64,000 nucleotides of DNA from Bdellovibrionaceae bacterium UBA2316. Its GTDB lineage: Bacteria > Bdellovibrionota > Bdellovibrionia > Bdellovibrionales > Bdellovibrionaceae. The stretch covers positions 13,640-77,639 of the forward strand of contig DDVI01000092.1 of NCBI GenBank assembly GCA_002345205.1, written 5' to 3'. The position numbers were made by a program, and so were the translations under genes. Positions 26,593-36,181 of the stretch are shown in pieces; position 1 is the stretch's first letter; every line of letters starts with the position of its first letter. The notes below the pieces were generated by a model. The model searched no databases and was not told the origin of the DNA. It saw only the letters and a list, made by a program, of their open reading frames with translations.

Positions 26593-27240
26593 ATGTCGTG
26601 GGGCGATATTCCAAGTTGGGCGAATAATACTGCGTTAGCGTTGATGCAAACTCTTAGTTATGTGGATCCCGTTACGTATGAACATTGCTGTCGTGTAGCC
26701 GCATTAAGCCGCAAACTTGCGCAGAGTGCGGGTTTAAACGAATATGAACAAACTGTTGCTGAATTTTCGGGCCTATTTCATGACCTTGGAAAAATTGGAA
26801 TTTCAAATGAAATTATCGCAAAACCCGGAAAGCTAGATCCTAAAGAAATCGACATCATGAGGAATCACCCAATCATTTCCGAGAGCATCCTTAAGCCATT
26901 GGCGGAAAAAGATTCGTTCTTTCGTCAGTTGTTAGCGCCGGTGCGTGGTCACCATGAACGCGTTGATGGTGAAGGTTATCCCGACCGTCTAGTGAGTGAT
27001 AAAATCAATTTATTATCGCGTATGATTCTGATCGTTGACACGTACGATGCCATGTCGCAAACGCGCTCGTATCGTAAAGGCTTACCCAATGAAGTCGTTT
27101 ATGCCGAACTTAAACGTTGTTCGGGAACCCAGTTCGATTCACAGTTAGTGAAAACATTCTTAGATTCCCATAAATTTTTTGGTCAAAACAAAGACAACAA
27201 CGAAACATCAATTGTCGAATATTTAAAGCGGGCCGCTTAG
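26593..27240 (+). CDS. HD-GYP domain phosphodiesterase
   Basis: 215 aa, a stand-alone HD-GYP domain. The metal-binding HD is His63-Asp64 in GLFHDLGKIGI, and the signature GHHERVDGEGYPDRL spans about 119-133. HD-GYP proteins hydrolyse cyclic di-GMP to pGpG or GMP. No receiver or PAS domain is attached, so control would come from partners or expression. It starts at ATG 26593 after GGGGAGA. In predatory bacteria c-di-GMP controls the lifestyle switch, but nothing local shows that link. It is transcribed alone and ends at a bidirectional terminator. Confidence 0.94.
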   Translation: MSWGDIPSWANNTALALMQTLSYVDPVTYEHCCRVAALSRKLAQSAGLNEYEQTVAEFSGLFHDLGKIGISNEIIAKPGKLDPKEIDIMRNHPIISESILKPLAEKDSFFRQLLAPVRGHHERVDGEGYPDRLVSDKINLLSRMILIVDTYDAMSQTRSYRKGLPNEVVYAELKRCSGTQFDSQLVKTFLDSHKFFGQNKDNNETSIVEYLKRAA

Positions 27241-27248
27241 TTTACGCT

Positions 27249-27279
27249 CAAAACAACCGCGACGTCTGCGGTTGTTTTG
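27249..27279. terminator. Bidirectional intrinsic terminator
   Basis: CAAAACAACCGC (27249-27260) pairs perfectly with GCGGTTGTTTTG (27268-27279), loop of 7. The A- and T-rich flanks serve the two convergent genes (HD-GYP and DUF1338). Confidence 0.85.
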
Positions 27280-27282
27280 TAA

Positions 27283-28077
27283 TTAAGATTTGTTCGTGCT
27301 TTCGAAAATCTTGTCTGCCGATTTAGCGATAAAACCCTGATATAGTTTTCCGTCTGCCATCGGGTAACGTTTGGCGAATTCATAATAGCAGGCTGGGATC
27401 TTATAAGTCCCGTCTTCAAACTGAAGAGCCACTTCTTTAGCCATTGTTGAACTTTGTTCAAGCATTTCTTCCGGTGTTCCTTTGATCTCGCCCCCGGATT
27501 GGTTCAAAGAGAAACCGTTGGTTTTAATGAAGTTATTTAGTTTCGAAAGGTCATTGAACTTTTTAAGACGATTTACATTCACCGTAAAATGGTTGGCGCG
27601 AAAGCCGTAAGCGTATGTCCACGCGGCATATTCGCTATCTTTATAAAGGGCTTCGTAGGTTTTATGAGAACGTTTCCAGCTCGCACCAGAATACAAAAAC
27701 TCGGGACGTTTTGTAATGCCGTAGTCGAAATCTTTAAAGTTAGCCGTAATTGTTTCGCGAACAAATGGAGTTACTTTCTCAAGTTCAAGTTCACTGATAA
27801 AAACCTTAGGTTGGTCGGCGTCCGAGTGCTCGTAATGTTTAGCGTAAAGTTTTTTTTCTTTAAATACGTAATCGTTTTTTTCTTTGTACCCAAGGTCTAA
27901 AAAATGTTGCGCCAATGCAGAAATTCCCATTCTTGGTAGATTGAATGTTCGAAAAGCCACGTGATCATTTAACACCGTCTCATGCTGATCACTCAGCAGG
28001 CGGTAAATTTTTAAAGCTTCCGGATTAAGAGATGTGTAGTCTTCCCAGAGTTTGTTGAAGATGGGTAAGCTGTTCAT
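27283..28077 (-). CDS. DUF1338 family enzyme (2-oxoadipate dioxygenase/decarboxylase-like)
   Basis: 264 aa. The pattern fits DUF1338: NKLWEDYTSLNPEALKIYRLL, then NDHVAFRTFNLPRMGI near residues 37-52, and later GFRANHFTVNVNRLK and a C-terminal CYYEFAKRYPMADGKLYQGF. The His in HVAFR, a His in ANHFTV and the Glu in CYYEFAKRY are the probable iron ligands of this vicinal-oxygen-chelate-like fold. Characterised members (HglS/YdcJ) convert 2-oxoadipate to 2-hydroxyglutarate in lysine catabolism, with plant homologues the same. No other lysine-degradation gene is nearby. ATG 28077 follows AGAGGAATTC. Confidence 0.9.
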   Translation of the reverse strand: MNSLPIFNKLWEDYTSLNPEALKIYRLLSDQHETVLNDHVAFRTFNLPRMGISALAQHFLDLGYKEKNDYVFKEKKLYAKHYEHSDADQPKVFISELELEKVTPFVRETITANFKDFDYGITKRPEFLYSGASWKRSHKTYEALYKDSEYAAWTYAYGFRANHFTVNVNRLKKFNDLSKLNNFIKTNGFSLNQSGGEIKGTPEEMLEQSSTMAKEVALQFEDGTYKIPACYYEFAKRYPMADGKLYQGFIAKSADKIFESTNKS

Positions 28078-28228
28078 GTAGAATTCCTCTTTCGCGTGTT
28101 TTGCGTGCGTAACTTTAACAATAAAATAGATTTGAATAGAAAGTCTAGCCCGCCTATTGACCGAGACGTGATCTAATACGGGGCATTAAGGCTTGGTTGT
28201 TAGCAGCGATGCCTGACAATGGAGTTCT

Positions 28229-29239
28229 ATGAGTCGAAAAACAATTCCTGAGCTGGAACTTATAAATCAATTGAAAGAGGAGTTGGGCCATATTGCTCGA
28301 TTCGAAATTATTGGCGAGTCGCAAGAAGAAAATTTACGCATGCCGATTCACAAAGTGACTTTTGGTAGCCAAGATCCTAAAGCCCCAGTGCTCGGTTTAA
28401 TTGGTGGCGTCCATGGGCTCGAGCGCATAGGGTCGCAAGTAACTATCGCGTTGCTGAATTCATTCTCTCAGCTCTATCAGTGGGACGAGACAATTCGCCA
28501 TAACTTGGAAAAAATGAGAGTGTTTTTTATCCCGTGTGTAAACCCAATCGGGATCCTAAAAAAACGAAGATCCAACCCAAACGGCGTAGATATCATGCGA
28601 AACGCGCCCATCGATGCGGAAGATGAAGTCCCTTCATTTTTAGGCGGACATCGTATTTCTAATTTGCTGCCATGGTATCGCGGCGAGAGAATGGAATCGG
28701 AAACAAAAGCATTAATTGATCACGTTAAAAAGGAAATCGAACATGCCTCGGTCGCAGTGACGGTTGATTTCCATTCTGGATTTGGTTTTCAAGATCAAAT
28801 TTGGTTCCCATATGCAAAAACGCGAAAACCATTTGCTGATCTTGGTTACTTTGATTCTTTCATTAGTTTAATGAATAAAACATACCCAAATCATTTCTAC
28901 AAAGTTGAACCACAAGCCTACTTAACTCACGGAGATGTTTGGGACTATTTGTACGACTGGAAAAAGAGCCTTAAACAACAAGAAAGTGTATTTTTACCGA
29001 TGTGTTTGGAAATGGGTTCTTGGATGTGGGTTAAGAAAAATCCACTGCAGATTTTCACACCAGAAGGTGCGTACAACCCAGTAAAAACCCATCGTTATCG
29101 TCGGGCTTTACGGCGACATAATACGTTTTTTGAGTTCTTAATTCGTGCATTATACTCACCTCAGAGTTGGCATACGTTAACTCCGGAAGAGTTGGAAAAT
29201 CATAGAAAAAGAGCCATCGAAAAATGGTACAGTAAATGA
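28229..29239 (+). CDS. M14-family zinc carboxypeptidase-like protein
   Basis: 336 aa. The metal-binding motif HxxE is His62-Glu65 in GGVHGLERIG, the third ligand His is in TVDFHSGFG near 184, and a candidate catalytic Glu is in CLEMGSWMW near 258. No signal peptide, so a cytoplasmic location is likely, unlike the secreted M14 enzymes of predators. Substrate could be a peptide or an amide conjugate, as in succinylglutamate desuccinylase relatives. It has GGAG before ATG 28229 and overlaps the alpha/beta hydrolase by 4 bp, so the pair is translationally coupled. Confidence 0.88.
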   Translation: MSRKTIPELELINQLKEELGHIARFEIIGESQEENLRMPIHKVTFGSQDPKAPVLGLIGGVHGLERIGSQVTIALLNSFSQLYQWDETIRHNLEKMRVFFIPCVNPIGILKKRRSNPNGVDIMRNAPIDAEDEVPSFLGGHRISNLLPWYRGERMESETKALIDHVKKEIEHASVAVTVDFHSGFGFQDQIWFPYAKTRKPFADLGYFDSFISLMNKTYPNHFYKVEPQAYLTHGDVWDYLYDWKKSLKQQESVFLPMCLEMGSWMWVKKNPLQIFTPEGAYNPVKTHRYRRALRRHNTFFEFLIRALYSPQSWHTLTPEELENHRKRAIEKWYSK

Positions 29240-29976
29240 GAAACTGGGTATTACTTAGAGGCCTCATTCGGGGCAGTTTTCATTGGCATAAGTTTCCAGA
29301 AAAGTTAGCACATGCGTTTCCGAAGGATGCTATTCACTTGTTTGATTTGCCTGGAAACGGACTCAGAAATACGGATACAAGTCCTATTTCGATTCAAGGT
29401 TTTGCTGAAGATATTCGATTTTTATCACGCCGTTTAGATAACATCCATGTGATAGCTATTTCTTTAGGTGGAATGATCGCGATGAACTGGATTTCAAGTC
29501 ATCCCCAGGAAGTAAAACATGCTTTTATTATGAATACGTCGCTTGGGGACACAGGACCTTTTTATAAACGTCTGAACTATTGGAACTATCCACAAATCGT
29601 AAAGTCTTTTATGAAAGATGAAACGTTCATCGAAAAATTAATTCTTGATATGACATCTAATAATTTGGATGTTCATGATCAAGTTTTAGAGTACAACATC
29701 GAAATGGCCCGGCGCTATCCAATGAGTCGTCTAAATTTTTTCCGTCAAATTGCGGCTGCAGGTAAATCTAGATTTGATGAGCGCCTTAAAAATTATCGAA
29801 ACTTGAAACTGATGGCATGTGCAAATGATCGTTTGGTTCACCCCGACAATACGTTTAATCTGGGGCGTAGGTTAGATATTCAGCCGGTGGTTCATCCCTG
29901 GGCTGGTCATGATTTAACTCTGGATGACCCAGATTTTGTGGTCGATTACATTAAATCCCAAATCTCCCCGGGCTAA
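29236..29976 (+). CDS. Alpha/beta hydrolase
   Basis: 246 aa. The fold is clear: oxyanion region VLLRGLIRGSFHW at the N terminus, LFDLPGNG, the nucleophile elbow AISLGGMIA near residue 75-83, an acid in CANDRLVHPDN and the catalytic His in WAGHDLTLDDP near the end. The LLRGLxR start matches a subfamily seen in many proteobacteria with unknown substrate. Translation is coupled to the M14 gene (ATGA overlap), suggesting two steps on the same substrate. No signal peptide. Confidence 0.9.
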   Translation: MRNWVLLRGLIRGSFHWHKFPEKLAHAFPKDAIHLFDLPGNGLRNTDTSPISIQGFAEDIRFLSRRLDNIHVIAISLGGMIAMNWISSHPQEVKHAFIMNTSLGDTGPFYKRLNYWNYPQIVKSFMKDETFIEKLILDMTSNNLDVHDQVLEYNIEMARRYPMSRLNFFRQIAAAGKSRFDERLKNYRNLKLMACANDRLVHPDNTFNLGRRLDIQPVVHPWAGHDLTLDDPDFVVDYIKSQISPG

Positions 29977-30168
29977 GGTAAAGTGTCTAAACATAGGGCA
30001 AATAGGCAAATTTTCCTCGAGATTCGACGTTTGTACGATATTTCGACGCGAAAATTTTACACCTCAATGCGATTTAAGTCGAAAATTAGTCCTAATTCAC
30101 TCAGATATTGACTCGAGTTTAAATTCCATTTTTACTTCCAACTGCTTGATATGAGAGAATAAAAGAGA

Positions 30169-31611
30169 ATGAATCTAGACCACCTTAGCGGGCCCTTTGA
30201 CCGCCTAAAATCACTGCTGTTTCCTGCATTATTATGTCTAACACTTCAGGCTCAGGCATCGATATACACAAATCAATTTACCGCTCTGGATACGACATCA
30301 AAAACTCCGGCTTCTAATAATTTTTTCGGTGTGATCCGTTTTGAAAATATGGATTACTTAACGATGTTACCCGACGCCGAGAAGTTTAATCGGCAACAAT
30401 ATTTATCGGTACGTTTAGGTTTAACTGGATTAAGTTATGATACTCGTTGGGGTTATGGTGTAGATATTCAGGCGGGTAAATATAATTTTGGAGCTTCCAA
30501 CTATGCGGTCCAAGAAGCATTTTTATTTTATCGTTTAGAGAGTTTTTTTAAAATTTCTGTTGGTCGAAAAAAAGTAGATTGGAGTGTTCTTGATAGTTAT
30601 TGGAAGACAAGTATCTGGCAACCAAAGTACGCAATCGATTATCTACGTCCTGAAGAGCAAGGTTTAACGGGCGCTTTTTTTGAATATCGCCGCTCTGATT
30701 TCCAGTTTGTTGCTTTGACAACACCGATCTTTATCCCGAACATGGGTATCGATATTCGAGAAGAAAACGGGGAGCTGCGATCAGACAGCCGCTGGTTCCG
30801 TTCACCGTCTAACAAATATGATTTCAATGGCCGTATTAAAACAATCACATACGACTTGTCGGTTCCCGAAATTCGCAATCTAGTTTCACGACCAGGTGTT
30901 GGATTTAACGTAGCTTTAGGGGACAGATCTAAGGGCTTCTGGGCCAATCAAAGTGCCGGCTACAAACCGGTGAATGATTTGCTTCTAAAGCGTGATGGGT
31001 ATGCGGAAGCGGGCGAGAAGAATGTCAAGGTAGTGGTGTCTCCAGATGTAACATATCACTCGGTTCTTTCTGTCGATGCCGGATATTCATTCCAAAACTT
31101 AAGACTGATAGGATCCTATATTGAAGACAATCCAAAGACTAAAATTCCAACGGACGAATGGATTATTCAAGATCTTGAGCCGATGAAGGGCTACTCTTTA
31201 ATGGTTGAGAACAATATCGACTATTCATTAATACGCGATTTAAAAATTCAACTGGGCTATTTACGTATCGATGGTGGCACAATCAATGATATCAACACTC
31301 GATCGGAAAAAGACTCATTCACTCTATTTGACGAGAGATTCTTTTTCTACAATTCTGTTTTATTTAAAACAGAAGGAAAGCTTTTTAAATTATTCAATCG
31401 TGATTTTACAACGAAATTTTCATACTTACGGGACTTTAATCAGAAGGGATCTTTGGTTAATACGGAATTTCAGTTTTTCCCGACCCAAAAATGGGCCGTA
31501 TTAGTTGGCGGAGACTTTATTTCCGTGGATACAGAAAATGATTCGTCGGCGTTTTTAAATCAAAATCGCGCTAATGATCGTGTGTATGCAGGGGTGAACT
31601 ATGTTTTCTAA
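30169..31611 (+). CDS. Probable outer-membrane beta-barrel protein
   Basis: 480 aa with a signal peptide ending LCLTLQAQAS and then alternating strands rich in Tyr, Phe and Trp, ending in RVYAGVNYVF, a C-terminal Phe typical of barrels inserted by BAM. No plug or OmpA domain is visible. It starts a run of same-strand genes with short gaps (30169-37859). Its last codons overlap the start of the EF-hand lipoprotein by 11 bp, so the two are co-translated and probably form one outer-membrane complex. Possible role: export or surface attachment of the polymer handled by the downstream MBOAT and SGNH genes; this is inference. Confidence 0.8.
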   Translation: MNLDHLSGPFDRLKSLLFPALLCLTLQAQASIYTNQFTALDTTSKTPASNNFFGVIRFENMDYLTMLPDAEKFNRQQYLSVRLGLTGLSYDTRWGYGVDIQAGKYNFGASNYAVQEAFLFYRLESFFKISVGRKKVDWSVLDSYWKTSIWQPKYAIDYLRPEEQGLTGAFFEYRRSDFQFVALTTPIFIPNMGIDIREENGELRSDSRWFRSPSNKYDFNGRIKTITYDLSVPEIRNLVSRPGVGFNVALGDRSKGFWANQSAGYKPVNDLLLKRDGYAEAGEKNVKVVVSPDVTYHSVLSVDAGYSFQNLRLIGSYIEDNPKTKIPTDEWIIQDLEPMKGYSLMVENNIDYSLIRDLKIQLGYLRIDGGTINDINTRSEKDSFTLFDERFFFYNSVLFKTEGKLFKLFNRDFTTKFSYLRDFNQKGSLVNTEFQFFPTQKWAVLVGGDFISVDTENDSSAFLNQNRANDRVYAGVNYVF

Positions 31612-34600
31612 AAGGATTTGGAAAGTAGCCTCAGCGTTAATCGTATCAGTCGGCATTTTATCGTGCGGTCTGAAGATTGGTGAAACGCCACCAGCTGCGG
31701 CTGTGCCGGGCTATCAAGCTGACTCGTGTTTTGAAACGGCGACTACTAAATTCAGCGACTTCTTCTCCGGAAATGCAAAGGACGAAGAGATTGTCGCATC
31801 ATGGGACTGTTTTGGTTCCATGGTCAAAGACTTCAAAACTAAAGTTCGCTGTAAGATTCGCGATAGGTGTTCTCCCGGCGAAATTGCTCAGTTCGTCGAA
31901 GATAACTTCATGGATGAAAAAACTGACGATATCAAAGGCCAGGCCGTTTCCGCAGAATTACAAGCGCAGTTAATGAAGGTTAAAAAACTATTTTTGGGTG
32001 GAAACCTTGAATATATCACAACCGCAGAGCTAGATCGGTTAGGTGACTTGATGGTTAACCTACGAAACCTATCTCGCGAAATTAATCCTTCTATGAAAGT
32101 TTTGACTCTTAACTGGGAAAACAAACTTAGATCATCAGAAGTTAGTCTTTTTGATTTTGAAGCCGTAAACGTAAATCTAGTTAAGCTTTCTCAGCAATTA
32201 AGTGGTCTAATAAATAAAGAGGACAATGTTTATTATTTTGATGACTTCGAGAAACTTATCACTGAAGCGGGGCGTTTTACAGGATCTGGATCGGGACTGG
32301 GCTCAACCATCCACAACTATCTGCCGCTGATCAAACAATTGAAAAAATCAATTAACGGTGGCGATCAGGAGTCGTTAAAAGATAACGAATGGAATTTGTT
32401 CCTTCTGTTAGGATCGCGCGCCTATATCCAGTTTTTACGCTATTATTACTTTATTAAAGATCTTGAGCCTGAATACACAAGTCTGCGTTTGGCGTACACG
32501 GCGAGAACTATCGAAGAAACATTTCAAATGTTATACGACCTGATTAGCTATAAAGAATCGAATCAGGTTTCTCGTGCTGAAATTGAAGACTTGTTTAAAA
32601 GCTTTTCTAATATCTGGCCAGTTTTAAAAACGTCGCCAACGTTGATTGCGGAAGCGATGAAAATTAAACAGGTATTGGTTGGCGGTACAGACAAAGGTTT
32701 TGAACGAGATGATTTCCTAAGGGCCCAAAAGAAAGTTAGCCTGATCAAGCAAATTGTAGAAAAGTTCACACCGTACTACCAGCTATATGGTTTAGCTTGG
32801 CATCCAGAATTGTTAAAACAATCAGAAGCGTTTGCTTATTTTGCGAAAGCAACTAAGAGCTTTGATGAAATGATCACTAAGATCACAGACGAATTTAAAT
32901 TTGAAAAAGGTTACGACTACAAAAGCTTGATGAATCTAATGGCAGAAATCGAACGTCTGTATCCAAGCCAGGCGAATCAAGTACCATTAAACAAACGTGT
33001 GGGACAATATGCGTGTTTAGCGCAACTAGGAACCGATATCCTTTTAGATAAAACAAGTAATCAAATTAAAAATGCCTGTGAATCTATCGAACTTTCAACG
33101 ACAGATCTAAGTCGTCTAGTTAAGAAGAGCGGTCAAGTGTTCACTATTTTTTGGGATTACTACTACTTCGTTAGTCGCACAAGAGTCTTATTCAATGATT
33201 TAGAATGGCAAATTAAATTAAAAGATTTCGGGTTCAATGTAATATCATTCCTAAGATCTTCAATAGAAGAACGTAAATCTAAACGCATTTCTACTTATGA
33301 ACTTAAAACAATTACTAACGAACTTGTAAACCTTGAGTTGATTCCAAAAACTATTAAGAAATCGACGATCGAATCTGTAATTCAAACACTGACTACAAAA
33401 GTTTTAGTCCCTGATGATTTGAAAAACAAGATTACCCGCTATGATGGTATCGAGCCTTTCCATTTAGAACAGTTATACCGCGAGATCGATAATTTTCTGG
33501 GTATCAATATTTTTATTCACCAAGCGTTTGAAAACAAAATTAACCGTAAATTTGATTACAATTTTTTATTGGGTCGATTTAAACAGTCGATCAATGATTC
33601 AACTAATCCAAATTTCAAATTGGGAATGACCGAGTACGTGAAAAATTTCGAGTCGAAATTCCCTTCGATCCTTACTGCTGATAACAGAATTTTCTTTAAA
33701 AAGAATTCAAATCCTATATATGATAAGCACACTCTAGAAGCCTTTAATATGCATCGGTTCATGGCGGGAATATTACTTCGTTCGTACGCTAAGCGTGAAG
33801 CAGGTACCAAAAACGTAAATAGCGTACTTACTGATTGCGAAGTCAAATTAGCTTATCTAGATTTAAAACCGATATTAGTAGATCTTGATGTGATTTCGGA
33901 TTCAGCGGGAACTGGATTTATCGATGGTCGTTTTGTAGAAGCCAACTTATTCTTAACGAAATCCGATGGTAACGATACCGTTAGTTTTGGTGAGTTAGCC
34001 GAATTCGTAAATTACATTTTATCGGGGTTTACGATTGATGATCAGGTAAAGAAATCGATCACGGCACAATGTCCGTCCACAAAAGTAGGAACAGATACAT
34101 TGGTGGATTTGGCGTGCCTCCGTGGGGCCTATAAAAAATCGCTTACAACATCATTGAACTCGATGCCTTCCTACGTGACCTACTCACAGGCGGAAGTGCC
34201 GGCAGAATGGGATGGCGCTTTTTTAAATAATCTTAAAGCTGCTGGTTATAAACCACGCCCAGATTCAAAAATTTCGCTTTCAGACGCGTCGTTGTTACCA
34301 CATATTCTGCAATACGGTGAAACTATCTTTACGAAGTTTGACACGAATGGGGACGGTATAATCGACAAAAAAGAAGGGATCGGTGCGTTCCCTTCTTTTG
34401 CTTTTTTACTTAAAAAGATCGCCAGAAAACAAATGGAAGACGGCGTAATTAAGGAATCAGAATTAGAAGCATTGTTCACCTATATTTTAAAGTATGGAAA
34501 AATTCCGGATTGTAGCCGGTCTTTCATCCTGTTGTGCCTATTTGATCGCAATGTAACAAATTGGCTAGACTGGAAGGGTAACTATCGTAAAGACGATTAT

Positions 34601-34702
34601 ACGCTAGCTGCGAACCGTACTCAAATTGCTAAAATTCTAGGTATCATTTCTGACTTGGTTTCGACCAGTCCTTCAGTCCAAGAAGATTCGTGTAAGCTAT
34701 GA
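31601..34702 (+). CDS. Large EF-hand lipoprotein
   Basis: 1033 aa. The N terminus VASALIVSVGILSC is a lipoprotein signal with Cys at about 22. The long middle is helical and acidic, with no named domain. Near the C terminus a canonical calcium-binding EF-hand loop, DTNGDGIIDKKE, covers residues 914-925. A degenerate pair lies around 765-800 (DSAGTGFIDGRF, then SDGNDTVSFGELAEF). Calcium or structural divalent cation binding is therefore likely. It overlaps the upstream barrel gene by 11 bp and precedes the MBOAT gene by 49 bp. The family is unknown to me; the location is probably the outer membrane. Confidence 0.82.
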   Translation: MFSKRIWKVASALIVSVGILSCGLKIGETPPAAAVPGYQADSCFETATTKFSDFFSGNAKDEEIVASWDCFGSMVKDFKTKVRCKIRDRCSPGEIAQFVEDNFMDEKTDDIKGQAVSAELQAQLMKVKKLFLGGNLEYITTAELDRLGDLMVNLRNLSREINPSMKVLTLNWENKLRSSEVSLFDFEAVNVNLVKLSQQLSGLINKEDNVYYFDDFEKLITEAGRFTGSGSGLGSTIHNYLPLIKQLKKSINGGDQESLKDNEWNLFLLLGSRAYIQFLRYYYFIKDLEPEYTSLRLAYTARTIEETFQMLYDLISYKESNQVSRAEIEDLFKSFSNIWPVLKTSPTLIAEAMKIKQVLVGGTDKGFERDDFLRAQKKVSLIKQIVEKFTPYYQLYGLAWHPELLKQSEAFAYFAKATKSFDEMITKITDEFKFEKGYDYKSLMNLMAEIERLYPSQANQVPLNKRVGQYACLAQLGTDILLDKTSNQIKNACESIELSTTDLSRLVKKSGQVFTIFWDYYYFVSRTRVLFNDLEWQIKLKDFGFNVISFLRSSIEERKSKRISTYELKTITNELVNLELIPKTIKKSTIESVIQTLTTKVLVPDDLKNKITRYDGIEPFHLEQLYREIDNFLGINIFIHQAFENKINRKFDYNFLLGRFKQSINDSTNPNFKLGMTEYVKNFESKFPSILTADNRIFFKKNSNPIYDKHTLEAFNMHRFMAGILLRSYAKREAGTKNVNSVLTDCEVKLAYLDLKPILVDLDVISDSAGTGFIDGRFVEANLFLTKSDGNDTVSFGELAEFVNYILSGFTIDDQVKKSITAQCPSTKVGTDTLVDLACLRGAYKKSLTTSLNSMPSYVTYSQAEVPAEWDGAFLNNLKAAGYKPRPDSKISLSDASLLPHILQYGETIFTKFDTNGDGIIDKKEGIGAFPSFAFLLKKIARKQMEDGVIKESELEALFTYILKYGKIPDCSRSFILLCLFDRNVTNWLDWKGNYRKDDYTLAANRTQIAKILGIISDLVSTSPSVQEDSCKL

Positions 34703-34751
34703 TTATCTAAGGTCATAAAGATGACTTCCGATAAGCAGTGTAGGAGAAAAC

Positions 34752-36167
34752 GTGTTATTTCCTACACTGGAATTTGCTTTATTTTTCACGATCGTTTTTT
34801 ATTTAAGCTGGGAATTAGTATTTAATAATTCTTATCGCAAACTATTCCTTTTGTTAGCATCTTACTTTTTTTACGCCACCCTAGATTTTAGATTTTTACC
34901 TATTTTGATTTTAAGTCCGACCCTCAATTTCCTTTTTGGTTTATGGATCGGTGTCGAAGAGGACCCAAAAATCAAAAAGTACATCCTAATGTTTACCATC
35001 GCCGCAAATCTAACATTGCTGGGCGTATTTAAATACTTCGATTTCTTTGCTGGTGGGTTAGTTGAGATTGTGAATATGTTAGGTGTCACCGCCGCTTGGC
35101 AAGATGATGTATTCATGAACTTTGTTTTACCACTCGGTATTTCCTTTTTTACCTTTCAAGGTATTTCGTATTTAGTGGATATCTATAGAAAAGAACTAAC
35201 GTACAAAAATTCTTTGCTGGATGTTTTATTGTATATCTCATTCTTTCCTCACTTGGTGGCGGGACCCATTGTTAAGGCGAGCGAATTTATTCCCCAGCTA
35301 AAACAGCCGCCAAAGACGGATCAAATTCCGTTTTTATTTTCCATTGTTTTGATTGTTTTAGGCTTATTCAAGAAGGTCGTTATTGCTAACTATCTAGGCG
35401 TGGATATCGTTGATCCTATTTTTGAAAATCCAAAAGCGTATGGTAGTTTGGATATGATTTTTGCAGTGTATTGTTATGCCGTTCAAATTTTCTGTGACTT
35501 TAGTGCTTACACAGATATGGCTATCGGACTAGCGTATTTACTAGGGTATCAGTTTCCACTTAATTTCAATCAGCCCTATCGCGCGACCAGTTTAAAAGAC
35601 TTTTGGAATCGTTGGCATATTTCCCTAAGTCGCTGGCTCAAAGAATATTTGTATATTCCAATGGGTGGAAATCGCGTATCTGAAAAACGAACCTACCAAA
35701 ACCTGCTTATTACGATGGGTTTGGGGGGGCTTTGGCATGGGGCCTCTTGGAATTTTATTACGTGGGGTTTATTGCACGGTATTGGTTTAGCGTTTGAAAA
35801 ACGATTTCAATGGGACGAGGGCATTACCAGTTGGGCGAAGAAGGCACTTCACATATTTTTGGTGTTCAATTTTGTTTGTTTTGCATGGATTTTTTTCAGG
35901 GCCGAATCGTTTATGAAAAGCTATGAAGTTCTATTCCAACTTTTTGATTTTTCCAAGCCAATCGTAAAAATGACTCCGTTCTATTTCTGTTTGTTTGCAC
36001 TGGGGATGAGTTTCCATTACGTAAAGCCGCTTCGTAGCTGGCAAATCAATGATCGTATGTTGAAACTGCCAGCATTTGCGTACGCGTTTATTTTTGCCAT
36101 TATGATTACAGTGATCACGGCACTGATGCCAGAAGGCATTGCTCCATTTATATATTTTAGATTTTAA
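34752..36167 (+). CDS. MBOAT family O-acyltransferase (AlgI-like)
   Basis: 471 aa with about ten membrane helices. AlgI/DltB hallmarks are present: PHLVAGPIVKASEFIPQL near 170-190, DFWNRWHISLSRWLKEYLYIP near 283-303, and the catalytic His in GGLWHGASWNF (about 329) followed by a second His in GLLHGIGLAFEK. These enzymes pass acyl (usually acetyl) groups across the inner membrane to exported polysaccharide or other envelope polymers. GTG start at 34752 after AGGAGAAAA. The two following SGNH proteins would be the periplasmic partners that finish the transfer, as AlgX/AlgJ do with AlgI. Confidence 0.95.
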   Translation: MLFPTLEFALFFTIVFYLSWELVFNNSYRKLFLLLASYFFYATLDFRFLPILILSPTLNFLFGLWIGVEEDPKIKKYILMFTIAANLTLLGVFKYFDFFAGGLVEIVNMLGVTAAWQDDVFMNFVLPLGISFFTFQGISYLVDIYRKELTYKNSLLDVLLYISFFPHLVAGPIVKASEFIPQLKQPPKTDQIPFLFSIVLIVLGLFKKVVIANYLGVDIVDPIFENPKAYGSLDMIFAVYCYAVQIFCDFSAYTDMAIGLAYLLGYQFPLNFNQPYRATSLKDFWNRWHISLSRWLKEYLYIPMGGNRVSEKRTYQNLLITMGLGGLWHGASWNFITWGLLHGIGLAFEKRFQWDEGITSWAKKALHIFLVFNFVCFAWIFFRAESFMKSYEVLFQLFDFSKPIVKMTPFYFCLFALGMSFHYVKPLRSWQINDRMLKLPAFAYAFIFAIMITVITALMPEGIAPFIYFRF

Positions 36168-36181
36168 CTAGAGGCTTAAGA

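Noticed and set aside
30108..30140. TTGACT as a -35 box for the barrel-protein gene at 30169
   Set aside because: No usable -10 at 16-18 bp; the spacer 29977-30168 otherwise shows no strong signal that I can defend.
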